From: Campylobacteraceae bacterium | GTDB taxonomy: Bacteria > Campylobacterota > Campylobacteria > Campylobacterales > Sulfurovaceae | Reading direction: 5' to 3' | DNA: 48,335 nucleotides | Assembly: GCA_027081405.1 (NCBI GenBank) | Contig: JALWKO010000041.1 | Coordinates: 1 to 48,335 of the forward strand | Shown here: in pieces, positions 9,309 to 17,647 of the stretch | Layout of the letters: each line of letters opens with the position of its first letter | How positions within the stretch are numbered: the stretch's first letter is position 1 | Made by a program: the position numbers and the translations under genes | The notes under the pieces: model-generated | Seen by the model: only the letters and a program-made list of their open reading frames with translations | What the model was told of the DNA's origin: nothing | Databases searched by the model: none

Positions 9309-11726
9309 TCAGATCAACGCGTGGGAGAGGACGTCCTCGATCCGGTCGACGGGAATGATGGCGACGTGTTCTTTGACCTCGTCGGGGATGTCTTCCAGAT
9401 CCCGCTCGTAGTTTTTGCGGGGGATGAGGGCCTTTTTGACCCCTGCCTTGTAGGCGGCGATGAGCTTCTCCTTGAGCCCGCCGATGGGAAGGACCTTTCC
9501 GGTGAGGGTGAGTTCTCCGGTCATGGCGAGCTTGTTGTCGACTTTACGTTCGCTGTAGATCGACGCGATCGCCGTAGCCATCGTAATCCCCGCGCTCGGA
9601 CCGTCTTTGGGGGTGGCCCCCTCAGGGACGTGTAGATGCAGATCGAACCGTTTGTAGACCTCGCTGGGATCGGGATGGACCCCTTTGTCCTTCTCCGTCG
9701 CGGTGCGTGGAATCACCTTGGAGGGGATTTTGAGTTTTTGCTTATCGATGAGGATCTTGACCACGCTGTGGGCGATCCGGGCCGATTCTTTCATCACGTC
9801 CCCGAGGCTTCCGGTGAGCTGGAGCATCCCTTTGCCCCGGATCTTGATCGCTTCGACGGTGAGGACATCTCCCCCCACCGCGGTCCAGGCCAGGCCGTTG
9901 ACGACCCCCACCTGGGGCTCTTCTTCGATCACCGAAAACTCGAAGACCTTTTTCCCGGCGAATTCGGGAAGGTTTTTGACCGTCACCCGTACATGGCCGA
10001 TCTCGGGATTTTCCAGGATCATCCGGGCCGCCTTGCGCATCAGCGCCGCGATCTTGCGCCGGAGGTTCCGCACCCCGGGCTCCCGGGTGTATTCGTCGAT
10101 CAAAAGCCGCAGTGCCCGCTTGGAGATGCTGAATTCGTCGCTGCGCAGGGCATGCTTCTTGAGCTCCTGGGGGATCAGATAGCGCCGGGCGATCTCGAAC
10201 TTCTCGTCGGGGGTGTAGCTGTTGACCACGATGATCTCCATTCGGTCCCGCAGGGGTGCGGGGATGTACCCCAGATCGTTGGCGGTGGCGATGAAGATCG
10301 TCTTGCTTAGATCGATGTGGAAATTGAGATAGTAGTCCCGGTAGTGGGTATTTTGCTCCGGATCGAGGATCTCCAGCAGCGCGGCGGTGGGGTCCCCCCG
10401 GTGGGTCCGCCCCACCTTGTCGATCTCATCCAGGACCATCACCGGATCCATCGCCTTGGCTTCAATGAGCCCCTGCACGATCCGTCCGGGCATGGCACCC
10501 ACGTAGGTGCGCCGGTGTCCCCGCAGCTCGTTGACGTCCTCGAGACCCCCCAGGGCGATCCGCACGAGGGGGCGCCCCAGCGCCTTGGCGATCGAGTTGG
10601 CCAGCGAGGTTTTCCCCACCCCCGGAGGGCCGGCGAAGCAGAGGATCACCCCTTTGTTCTCACTCTCCTTTTTGCCGCGGAGCTCGGCCAGCTCCCGGAC
10701 CGAGAAATACTCCACGATCCGCTCTTTGGGCTTTTCGAGGGAGTAATGGTCCTTGTCCAGCTCCTCGGCCACCTTTTTCACGTCCAGATTCCCTTTGGAA
10801 TATTCTCCGAAGGGAATCTCGAAGACCCAATCCAGATAGTTCTGCAGCACGATCGCGTCGGCACTGTCGGGGTGCATCCGCGACAGACGGTCGATCTGCT
10901 TGGAGATCTCCTTGTAGCCGTCTTCGCTGAGAAACTCCTTGATCTCTTCGAGGCGCTCCCGGTAGGTTTCGATCTCCTCGTCTCGCTGGTTATCGACCCC
11001 GAGCTCTTGCTGGATCTCCTTGAGCTGTTCTTTGAGGAAATATTCCTTGTTGGTCTGCTCGATCTTGCTGTGGACCTTGCTGGTGATCTCCCGCTGCACT
11101 TTGAGCGCCTCGATCTGGCCTGAAATGAGGTTGATGAGCCCCATGAGCCGATCTTCGATGCTGCTTTCGGTATAGAGTTCGTAGGCTTTTTCTTTTTTGA
11201 GCGGGAGCATCGAGGAGACCAGATCGGCGATCCGGTGGGGTTCGTCGTTCTCCTCGATCGTTTTGACCAGATCGGCGGGGATCGAACTGTTGAGTTGGCT
11301 TAGCTGCCGGATCTTCTCCCGCAGCATATTGAGCAGCGCTTGCACTTTGAGTTCGTTGTAACTGTCGTTTTCGACGATCTCCACCAGCGCTTCGAGGGGT
11401 TCGTTCCCCTCTTTTTGGACCGCACGTCCCTTGGCGAGCCCTTGAAAAAGGATTTTGACCCGGCCGTCGGGCATGTGGACCTTGCGCATGATGCTCCCCA
11501 CGACTCCGGTTTCGTAGATCGCATCGAAGCTCCTCTCCCCTTCATGGCCCGGTTTGGTGGTCGCCACGAAGAGGAGTGAATTGTTCTCCAACGCCTTGGT
11601 CGCCGCGTCGATGTCGGCCTGGGAGGTGAGGAAAATCGGGCTGATCATGAAGGGGTAGAAAAAGACCTCGTCCTCCACCACCACCGGCAAGACGGCGGGA
11701 AACTGTTCGTAATCACTCAATTGCAT
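9309..11726 (-). CDS. lon: ATP-dependent protease Lon
   Basis: 805 residues, normal length for Lon, a cytoplasmic ATP-dependent serine protease that removes misfolded and regulatory proteins. An N-terminal substrate-binding LON domain (about 1-200) is followed by a coiled coil, an AAA+ module with Walker A GPPGVGKTS and a Walker B ending in DEID, and a C-terminal protease domain with the Ser711/Lys754 dyad (KDGPSAG; GGLKEKL); the 43-residue spacing equals that of E. coli Lon. The ATG is supported by AAAGGA six bases upstream. A strong sigma70 promoter precedes it, with two palindromic elements nearby. Confidence 0.98.
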   Translation of the reverse strand: MQLSDYEQFPAVLPVVVEDEVFFYPFMISPIFLTSQADIDAATKALENNSLLFVATTKPGHEGERSFDAIYETGVVGSIMRKVHMPDGRVKILFQGLAKGRAVQKEGNEPLEALVEIVENDSYNELKVQALLNMLREKIRQLSQLNSSIPADLVKTIEENDEPHRIADLVSSMLPLKKEKAYELYTESSIEDRLMGLINLISGQIEALKVQREITSKVHSKIEQTNKEYFLKEQLKEIQQELGVDNQRDEEIETYRERLEEIKEFLSEDGYKEISKQIDRLSRMHPDSADAIVLQNYLDWVFEIPFGEYSKGNLDVKKVAEELDKDHYSLEKPKERIVEYFSVRELAELRGKKESENKGVILCFAGPPGVGKTSLANSIAKALGRPLVRIALGGLEDVNELRGHRRTYVGAMPGRIVQGLIEAKAMDPVMVLDEIDKVGRTHRGDPTAALLEILDPEQNTHYRDYYLNFHIDLSKTIFIATANDLGYIPAPLRDRMEIIVVNSYTPDEKFEIARRYLIPQELKKHALRSDEFSISKRALRLLIDEYTREPGVRNLRRKIAALMRKAARMILENPEIGHVRVTVKNLPEFAGKKVFEFSVIEEEPQVGVVNGLAWTAVGGDVLTVEAIKIRGKGMLQLTGSLGDVMKESARIAHSVVKILIDKQKLKIPSKVIPRTATEKDKGVHPDPSEVYKRFDLHLHVPEGATPKDGPSAGITMATAIASIYSERKVDNKLAMTGELTLTGKVLPIGGLKEKLIAAYKAGVKKALIPRKNYERDLEDIPDEVKEHVAIIPVDRIEDVLSHALI

Positions 11727-11822
11727 CGTCGTTCCTTTGGATACCCGAACGGCCCGTTTTTCGGCGCTTCTTCCGAACCACCGGAGGACGAAACGCCCGG
11801 GATGAAAATTTCTTCATGTTTT

Positions 11823-11839
11823 CTTAAATTTCACTTAAG
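11823..11839 (-). promoter_or_regulatory. CosR/HsrA-like box (CTTAAG-N5-TTTAAG) at the lon promoter
   Basis: On the minus strand this reads CTTAAG-TGAAA-TTTAAG, one mismatch from the TTTAAG-N5-TTTAAG consensus I recall for the Helicobacter HsrA (HP1043) regulator. It is also an inverted repeat (TTCTTAA/TTAAGAA). It lies directly downstream of the lon -10 box, a position expected to block transcription. A homologue of that regulator is encoded at 31818-32489. Confidence 0.45.
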
Positions 11840-11868
11840 AATATACCCTTTTTCGGTTAATCTGTCAA
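11840..11868 (-). promoter_or_regulatory. sigma70 promoter of lon
   Basis: On the minus strand TTGACA (11863-11868) and TATATT (11840-11845) are separated by exactly 17 bases. This is one of the best promoters in the window. The transcript should begin near 11833 and leave a leader of about 105 bases. Confidence 0.8.
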
Positions 11869-11873
11869 CCGGA

Positions 11874-11892
11874 ACGGGTCAAATTGACCCGT
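11874..11892. repeat. 19-bp near-perfect palindrome upstream of the lon promoter
   Basis: ACGGGTCAA and TTGACCCGT are perfect 9-base arms around one central base. The centre is about 50 bases upstream of the predicted lon start site and 16 bases past the end of bamD. It could be a regulator binding site, or a hairpin ending bamD transcripts, although no T-run follows on either strand. Confidence 0.5.
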
Positions 11893-11907
11893 ATAGTATC
11901 AAGATTC

Positions 11908-12564
11908 CTAATGGAAAGGATTGAGGGTCGAGAGGAAGCCGGAGGGGGATTCGATCGCTTGGGTTTTGTAGGGGATATCGGCGTTTTTCTTGCGATAGAT
12001 CTCGGCCCCTTTGGATTTGCCCTCCTTTTCGTAGAGCCGGGCGATCCGGTCGTTGAGCAGATAGTTCCCCATCTCGAGACGGACGATCATGTCCCTGACG
12101 ATCGGCGCGTAACGGCTCGATCCGTAGGCGCGATAGAACGATCGGACCAGCGCCAGGGTATCCTCCACGAGTTTCTGATCCCGATCGATGTCCCGGATCC
12201 CCAGGTATCGGGCTTTTAGCCGGAGAAAGCGGGCGTATTCCCCATACGGGCCGCCTCCGCGGATTTTGAGAAACTCCTCCAGATAGTAATCGGCCAGTAG
12301 ATACTCCTCCTCGGCCATATGAGCCTGGGCCAGCATCAGCATCGTCATGGGCAGAAGCGAACTCCCCTCATAGGCCTCGCGCATGGAGAGATACTCTTTG
12401 TCAGCCCGTTCCAGATCGCCGGAGGCGACCGAACGGAGGATCGTATCGTACCATCCCCCCGCACTCTTGGGCGCGGGAAGCGCCTTGTCCCCTCCGTCTC
12501 CCGCACAACCGCCCAGTACCATCACCGCCGCCGCGGCAAGGGCATACCGTTTCCATCGACCCAT
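11908..12564 (-). CDS. bamD: outer-membrane assembly lipoprotein BamD
   Basis: 218 residues. A lipoprotein signal (MGRWKRYALAAAAVMVLGGCAG) has its lipobox Cys at residue 22, so the protein is anchored at the outer membrane facing the periplasm. The rest is helical TPR-like repeats (about 40-180, e.g. MTMLMLAQAHMAEEEYLLADYYLEEFL), as in BamD/YfiO, the partner of BamA in folding beta-barrel proteins; BamA is encoded at 26547. The start at 12564 has GAGGTGG upstream; an upstream in-frame codon would add an implausible 27 residues before the signal. A TGC-TATCAT extended -10 lies at about 12592-12599. It is followed by lon on the same strand, separated by lon's own promoter. Confidence 0.88.
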   Translation of the reverse strand: MGRWKRYALAAAAVMVLGGCAGDGGDKALPAPKSAGGWYDTILRSVASGDLERADKEYLSMREAYEGSSLLPMTMLMLAQAHMAEEEYLLADYYLEEFLKIRGGGPYGEYARFLRLKARYLGIRDIDRDQKLVEDTLALVRSFYRAYGSSRYAPIVRDMIVRLEMGNYLLNDRIARLYEKEGKSKGAEIYRKKNADIPYKTQAIESPSGFLSTLNPFH

Positions 12565-12636
12565 CGATCCACCTCGTAGACAATTTGGCCTATGATAGCA
12601 AAAATCGGGAAACGATCGTCGATGCGACCGCCGAAT

Positions 12637-12847
12637 GAGTCGCAAGAAGTGTCGCCTTCGGCGACGTTATTGGTCTCTAGTAACTAGTCGCTAGTCACTA
12701 GTCATTAGTCATGGGCACGCGTTGCGTAGCAACGCATCGAAATTTCTCATTTCTAGTTTCTCATTTCTCATTCAAACCGCGCCCACCGCGCGCCCAAAAA
12801 TTCTTCACTCTTCACTCTTCACTCTTCACTCTTCCCTCTTCACTCAT
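12637..12847. repeat. intergenic mosaic of 7-bp tandem repeats, locus 1
   Basis: Fills most of the 311-bp gap between bamD and metE. In plus-strand order: GTCGCAAG; a 6-bp hairpin with TTC loop at 12651-12665; about seven heptamers of the type CACTAGT (about 12668-12717); a 7-bp hairpin GCGTTGC-GTA-GCAACGC (about 12719-12735); heptamers of type CATTTCT (about 12740-12770); a GC-rich block CAAACCGCGCC; and heptamers of type CTTCACT up to about 12845. The same module order recurs at 34550-34775 with different unit sequences. No gene is visible in it. Confidence 0.75.
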
Positions 12848-12870
12848 TTCGCGCCACCACGCGGCGCGAA
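12848..12870 (-). terminator. hairpin after metE, possible terminator
   Basis: TTCGCGCC (12848-12855) and GGCGCGAA (12863-12870) form a perfect 8-bp stem with a 7-base loop, five bases after the metE stop. No T-run follows, so it may act as a 3' stabiliser or belong to the adjacent repeat mosaic. Confidence 0.4.
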
Positions 12871-12875
12871 CAGCT

Positions 12876-15152
12876 TCACCCCTCCTCCCGGACGATCCGG
12901 GCCGCTTCGACCATGTGGCGCAGGCTCGGTTCGACCTCTTCCCATTTGCGGGTTTTGAGGCCGCAGTCGGGGTTGATCCAGAGCTGCTCTTTGGGGAGGA
13001 CCTCCAGGAGGCTTCGGATCTGGGCGACGATCTCTTCGGTACTCGGGATACGGGGAGAGTGGATATCGTAGACCCCCGGCCCAACCTCACGACTGTAACC
13101 CACCTTGGCGAAGACTTTGAGGAGTTCATTGCCGCTGCGGGCCGTCTCGATCGAGATCACGTCCGCGTCCATCGCTTCGATCGTGGCGATGATATCGTTG
13201 AAGTCGCTGTAGCACATGTGGGTGTGGATCTGGGTCTGTGCCCAGGCGGGGGCGACGGCGATTTTGAAATCCCGCACTGCCCAGGCCTCGTATGCCGGAA
13301 TCTCGCTTTTACGCAGCGGATACCCCTCTTTGAAGGCCGCTTCGTCCACCTGGATGATCCGGATCCCCGCGTTTTGCAGATCGTCCACCTCGTCGGCGAT
13401 CGCCACGGCGATCTGACGGGAGACGTCGCTGCGGGGGATATCGTCCCGGACGAACGACCAGTTGAGGATCGTCACCGGTCCGGTGAGCATCCCTTTCATC
13501 GGTTTGTCGGTGCGGCTCTGGGCGTAGGTGATCCACCGGACCGTCATCGGCTCGGGGCGGGAGACATCGCCGTAGATGATCGGAGGTTTGACGCAGCGGC
13601 TACCGTAGCTTTGCACCCAGCCGTTGAGGGTGAAAGCAAACCCTTTGAGCTGCTCCCCGAAATACTCCACCATGTCGTTGCGCTCGGGCTCCCCATGCAC
13701 CAGCACGTCCAGTCCACACGCCTCCTGGCAGGCGACGCAGCGGTCGATATAGTCTCGGATGAAGGCTTCGTACTCCTCCCGGGAGATCTCGCCTCGGCGG
13801 TATTCCCGGCGGATACGCCGAAGTTCCGGGGTCTGGGGGAACGATCCGATGGTAGTGGTGGGAAGCACCCCGTATCCGATCGTTTCGTGCTGGATCCCGA
13901 TCCGCTCTTCAAAAGGGGTGTCCCGCTCGGTACGGGTGAGATTGTCCAGACGCTCGGTCACCGCGGGATCGTGGATTTTCGTCGAGCTCCGTCTCGAGGC
14001 GGCCGCCCGGCGGTTGGCCTCCAGTGCGTGCGCCTGCGCCGGGCTCAGGGCATCCTCCCCTTCGTGGAAGATTCTCGAAACGAGGCTGATCTCCTGCAGT
14101 TTCTCTTCGGCGAAGCTGAGCCACTCCCGGATCTCGGGATCGAGGGCCGTTTCGTGGCTCAAACTGTACGGAACGTGCAGAAGCGAACACGAGCTCCCCA
14201 CCGCGATCCGGTCTTTGGGGACCACGGCGGCGATCTCCTCCAGGCTCCCCAGGACCCGGTCGATGTCGCTGCGCCAGACGTTTCGCCCGTCGATCACCCC
14301 GGCCCAGAGAACCTTGCCGCTAGCGGCTATCGTCTCGAGGCTTTCGCGGTTTTTCGGGCCGTGGACGAAATCGAGCGCCACCCCCCAAATCGAGGTGTTG
14401 ACGAGGATCCGGGTCGCTTCGGTGGAATGTTCGAAGTAGCTGGCCACCACCAGCCGCAGCGAAGGAGCGGCGGCGGCGAGGCGCTCGTATGTAGGGCGTA
14501 GGAGGCTCAATACCGCCGGATCGGGATCGAGGACCAGGTAGGGCTCGTCGATCTGGACGACGATCCCTTCGGCTTCGGCTTCGATCTTCGCCAACAGCTC
14601 CTCGTAGATCCCGCACAAGCGACCCGTCAATTCAAAAGGATCCCCCCGATCGATCCGCTTGGAGAGCCCCAGGAAGGTGATCGGCCCGATGAGATTGACC
14701 TTGGGATCGATCCCCGCCTCCCGGGCGTAGCGCAGCTCCGCCAGCACCTTCGACGCGTCGAGGGCGAAAGGCTCGTCGGCCCGGAGTTCGGGGACGATGT
14801 AGTGGTAGTTGGTGTTGAACCATTTGGTCATCTCCATCGCCACCGCGTCGCCGCTGCCGCGAGCCATGGCGAAATAGCGCTCCGTCCCTTCCATCGTGCG
14901 GAAACGCTCGGGGATCGCCCCCACCATGACGGCAGTATCGAGCATGAGATCGTAGTAGCTGAAATCGTTGCACGCTATCGCTTCGATCCCCGCTTCCCGC
15001 TGCAGCGCCCAGTGGCGGCGGCGAAGCGTCCGGGCCGTCTCCTCCAGATTTTCCAGCGGCTGCGTGCCGCTCCAGTAGGCTTCCAGGGCCTTTTTGAGCT
15101 CCCGATTCTCCCCGATTCGGGGGAATCCCAAAACGTAGTTTTTGATCTGCAT
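12876..15152 (-). CDS. metE: cobalamin-independent methionine synthase MetE
   Basis: 758 residues, the usual MetE length. It transfers a methyl group from 5-methyltetrahydropteroyl-triglutamate to homocysteine without vitamin B12. It has two homologous barrels; the C-terminal one carries the zinc ligands His-x-Cys in IHTHMCYSDF and a later Cys in NPDCGLKTRKW, together with VHGEPERNDMVEYFGE in the substrate site. The start is the ATG at 15152 (MQIKNYVLGFPRIG), with AAGGATG upstream; the longer in-frame extension does not resemble MetE. It appears monocistronic, and no B12 riboswitch is visible in front of it. Confidence 0.98.
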   Translation of the reverse strand: MQIKNYVLGFPRIGENRELKKALEAYWSGTQPLENLEETARTLRRRHWALQREAGIEAIACNDFSYYDLMLDTAVMVGAIPERFRTMEGTERYFAMARGSGDAVAMEMTKWFNTNYHYIVPELRADEPFALDASKVLAELRYAREAGIDPKVNLIGPITFLGLSKRIDRGDPFELTGRLCGIYEELLAKIEAEAEGIVVQIDEPYLVLDPDPAVLSLLRPTYERLAAAAPSLRLVVASYFEHSTEATRILVNTSIWGVALDFVHGPKNRESLETIAASGKVLWAGVIDGRNVWRSDIDRVLGSLEEIAAVVPKDRIAVGSSCSLLHVPYSLSHETALDPEIREWLSFAEEKLQEISLVSRIFHEGEDALSPAQAHALEANRRAAASRRSSTKIHDPAVTERLDNLTRTERDTPFEERIGIQHETIGYGVLPTTTIGSFPQTPELRRIRREYRRGEISREEYEAFIRDYIDRCVACQEACGLDVLVHGEPERNDMVEYFGEQLKGFAFTLNGWVQSYGSRCVKPPIIYGDVSRPEPMTVRWITYAQSRTDKPMKGMLTGPVTILNWSFVRDDIPRSDVSRQIAVAIADEVDDLQNAGIRIIQVDEAAFKEGYPLRKSEIPAYEAWAVRDFKIAVAPAWAQTQIHTHMCYSDFNDIIATIEAMDADVISIETARSGNELLKVFAKVGYSREVGPGVYDIHSPRIPSTEEIVAQIRSLLEVLPKEQLWINPDCGLKTRKWEEVEPSLRHMVEAARIVREEG

Positions 15153-15254
15153 TTCGCATCCTTTTTTCTCTGCACAACTTCCACATCGGTCACGACACAC
15201 GAGTGGCGTACCTCGTCGACCGAACCGCGAAAAGGACAATCGTATGAACCGGAT

Positions 15255-15584
15255 TCAGAAGGATACGGGGGGATGGACGCCGGTTCGGCGGAACGCGAAA
15301 TAGGTGGTGTAAAACGGGCAGCGGGGGATGTAGGTATTGAGCCGCAGCGTCAGGCGGGTGCGCTGCTGGAAGATCCGGTTGCAATGACAGGGGCGGGGAC
15401 GGAGAAAGACCGAAAGGGGCGATTCCTCCGGTGGGGGCTCTTCGGAGCGCTCCCGATCACGGGGGCTTTTCCTGCGACGGGGCTCAAAGCGGCTCGTGCG
15501 GCGCGCTTCACGCACGGCAGCCGCGTAGGCGGTAATGGCCGCGAGGGAAAAATAACGCTTGCCAAAACCCCGAGGTGAACGCAC
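15255..15584 (-). CDS. small Arg-rich hypothetical protein
   Basis: 109 residues, not recognised. The best start is GTG at 15584 because AAGGAG (plus-strand 15590-15595) sits five bases before it. The N-terminus (RSPRGFGKRYFSLAAITAYAAAV) looks like an ordered segment; a middle part (about 33-60) is an Arg/Glu/Pro-rich charged linker; the C-terminus has a Cys-x-Cys and the segment YIPRCPFYTTYFAFRRTG. It lies 56 bases after the last minor pilin gene on the same strand and may be the end of the pilus operon. Without homologues it could still be a chance frame. Confidence 0.45.
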   Translation of the reverse strand: MRSPRGFGKRYFSLAAITAYAAAVREARRTSRFEPRRRKSPRDRERSEEPPPEESPLSVFLRPRPCHCNRIFQQRTRLTLRLNTYIPRCPFYTTYFAFRRTGVHPPVSF

Positions 15585-15640
15585 CGACACTCCTTGTTTC
15601 AAACTACCCGAACGATAGCACAGACTCGCTGAACATCCCG

Positions 15641-16303
15641 TCAGGATCCCGATTGCCCATCAATGTAGGCATAGCCGGTCTCTTTGGTGATGATGATGCT
15701 AAACGGCGCGATCGAGCCGTCGGAAAACTGAAAGGTGAAATTGCAATCTTGCGATACCACCGCCCCCGCATTATCGGCACTGGTAGAGGTGGGAAACGAA
15801 GAATTGTACGGGCGACCGTAGTGATCGAATCCGAGATAGTTGTTTGAACAACCCCCGCTTGCCGTCACTGAACTGATACCGTATTTTTTGCCGAGAAAAA
15901 CCGAAGGGCTCAGATCGTTTCGGTTGTGGCTGCCGGCACAGTTGGAGCCGTCCTTTGCCCAGAAACGTTTGCCGTTGGCCGGATCGATGGCGCTTTCGTT
16001 GAAATCGACCCGGGCATTGGAACTGCTCTCCATATTGTCATCCGTCCCGATGGCGTAAAACGGCCCCCCTTCACACGTTCCGAAATAGATCCTCCAAAAA
16101 CGCTGCTGCCACTTGCTGTCATCGAATTGATGTCGATCGTCAGTCAGCGCAAGGTGCTGGGTATAGCGGATCGCCGAGAGGACATTATCCGCCGCTTCTT
16201 GCCGGAGATCCCGATCGAGACGAGGGAGGGCCAGTACGGCGATGATCCCCACTACCGTGATGACCAGGACAAGTTCGAGCATCGTAAACGCGTTTCGCTT
16301 CAT
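15641..16303 (-). CDS. type IV prepilin-like protein, GspH/MshC type
   Basis: 220 residues. A class III prepilin leader (MKRNA) is followed by mature FTMLELVLVITVVGIIAVL: Phe1, Glu5 and a hydrophobic helix, the signature processed by prepilin peptidase. The globular part has paired cysteines. The start is one of two adjacent ATGs after AGGACGG; 16303 gives the better spacing. It is the fourth pilin-like gene of the cluster, nine bases after the previous stop. By neighbourhood it corresponds to MshC-like minor pilins; exact orthology is inferred. Confidence 0.85.
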   Translation of the reverse strand: MKRNAFTMLELVLVITVVGIIAVLALPRLDRDLRQEAADNVLSAIRYTQHLALTDDRHQFDDSKWQQRFWRIYFGTCEGGPFYAIGTDDNMESSSNARVDFNESAIDPANGKRFWAKDGSNCAGSHNRNDLSPSVFLGKKYGISSVTASGGCSNNYLGFDHYGRPYNSSFPTSTSADNAGAVVSQDCNFTFQFSDGSIAPFSIIITKETGYAYIDGQSGS

Positions 16304-16311
16304 CATCCGTC

Positions 16312-16785
16312 CTAAATTTTTTGGATGGTTCGCCGATGGATGGTTCTCCACGGCCCGCCGAGATCGTCCGGATCTTTGTAATCCACATAGACATCGACCA
16401 AGATACTCAGGGGAGATTCCGCCGTTTGGACCGATGAGGACAAAATCCTCACACTATTACACTGTGTAAGGTCGACATCCGGCGTCGCAATATAGGAGAT
16501 ATGAACGCGTACTCGGTATCCATTGCCGGTATTGGGAGTCCCGATCGTGGCGCCGATGTCTTGCAGACAGGCGGTCGAACGGTTGTTACCCGTAACCGCC
16601 AAGATCGCATATTGGGTGTAGCTTTTGGCATACAGTTTCGCCTGTTCGGCTTGGAACTGGGCCGTCGTCGCTTTGACCGTTTTGCCACTGAAGCTGAAAA
16701 CATAGGCGGCCAATGCGGAGATCGCCACCAGTACCGCGATCGCCACCAGTATCGAAAATCCCCCTCGCATTTTTCCGTATCGCAT
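16312..16785 (-). CDS. pilin-like protein lacking Glu5, MshP/PilX-type
   Basis: 157 residues. A short leader (MRYGKMRGG) precedes FSILVAIAVLVAISALAAYVF, a pilin-like N-terminal helix. Mature position 5 is Val, not Glu, as also happens in tip pseudopilins such as GspK. Two cysteines follow (TACLQD, TQCNS), typical for a small disulphide-held head. Its ATG shares a base with the stop of the upstream gene (TGATG) and AAGGTGG precedes it. Position between the MshO-like and MshC-like genes supports an MshP-type minor pilin. Confidence 0.8.
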   Translation of the reverse strand: MRYGKMRGGFSILVAIAVLVAISALAAYVFSFSGKTVKATTAQFQAEQAKLYAKSYTQYAILAVTGNNRSTACLQDIGATIGTPNTGNGYRVRVHISYIATPDVDLTQCNSVRILSSSVQTAESPLSILVDVYVDYKDPDDLGGPWRTIHRRTIQKI

Positions 16786-17642
16786 CAATAGACCACCTTC
16801 TCTTTGCAGGAGATGACGAAATCGTTGGACCCGTTGCCGTAGCGTTCCTTTTTGCAGAGCTTGATCCGGATCGATCCTTCCGCTTCCGCCCGATAGCGGA
16901 AATTGGAGACATTTCTAAGCAGCAGAGTTTTCATTGCACTAGTCTGTATTTGCCCATACCTTGGAGAAAACATATAGTACAAATACAAATCTCCATTTTC
17001 GACCGATAGAGCGTATGAACTCCATGCGAGCCAATAACGTTCTGTGACGGTTTTGGGACCGGAAATATCAAATGACAAATGGGAACTGTCTACTAGATTG
17101 ACAGGGTGTCCGATCGGATGCCCTTGTGAATCGTACACCCCGGCAAAATAGACATATGCACTGTTCAAGTTAGTGAAGTTGTTGCTCAGGTTTTTGATCA
17201 CCTGATCGGCGAGCAGGAGATTCGATCCCGGAGTGGCAATCGTCGTTTTGGAACATGCGTTCACGTCGGCAAAGCCGCTCCATCCGGGCCGGCGATCGGT
17301 CGATCGATTGAAATCGATAAAACTGTCGTAATCCCTCCCCACCCATTGCAAGAAAGGATAATCGACACCCGAAATACTCGTCACATCTACAGCTGTTGTG
17401 CTCATTGCACTTGGACGTGCGATGATCGTTCCGGGAATCGCATTTCGTAGCCGATTGGCGATCTGTTCGAGAGCGAGTTCGGTTTTGATGTCGGCGCGGT
17501 ACTGGGCCCGTTGGATGATGTACCCCTCATAGACTTTCGTGATAATGTCCGATCCCAGCGACGCGACGACGCCCAATACGACGATCACGAAGATCAGCTC
17601 GAGCAAGGTAAATCCACTGCGATTCACATTTTCCCTTTTCAT
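16785..17642 (-). CDS. minor pilin, MshO/PilW/GspJ-type
   Basis: 285 residues. Leader MKRENVNRSG, then FTLLELIFVIVVLGVVASLG with Glu5, a typical type IV pilin N-terminus. The C-terminal domain of about 250 residues fits the larger GspJ/PilW class of minor pilins, which join the tip complex. The ATG at 17642 lies five bases after the preceding stop; a TTG overlapping that stop is a weaker alternative. It overlaps the next gene at TGATG. Confidence 0.85.
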   Translation of the reverse strand: MKRENVNRSGFTLLELIFVIVVLGVVASLGSDIITKVYEGYIIQRAQYRADIKTELALEQIANRLRNAIPGTIIARPSAMSTTAVDVTSISGVDYPFLQWVGRDYDSFIDFNRSTDRRPGWSGFADVNACSKTTIATPGSNLLLADQVIKNLSNNFTNLNSAYVYFAGVYDSQGHPIGHPVNLVDSSHLSFDISGPKTVTERYWLAWSSYALSVENGDLYLYYMFSPRYGQIQTSAMKTLLLRNVSNFRYRAEAEGSIRIKLCKKERYGNGSNDFVISCKEKVVY

Positions 17643-17647
17643 CTTTT

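Noticed and set aside
12781-12847. CRISPR array
   Set aside because: The units are 7 bases long without spacers, and no cas gene is in the window.
12711-14501. 596-codon open frame on the plus strand
   Set aside because: It is the mirror of metE and begins in the heptamer array; no domain is visible.
15153-15254. Cobalamin or SAM riboswitch before metE
   Set aside because: The leader is short and shows no B12-box or SAM-type core.
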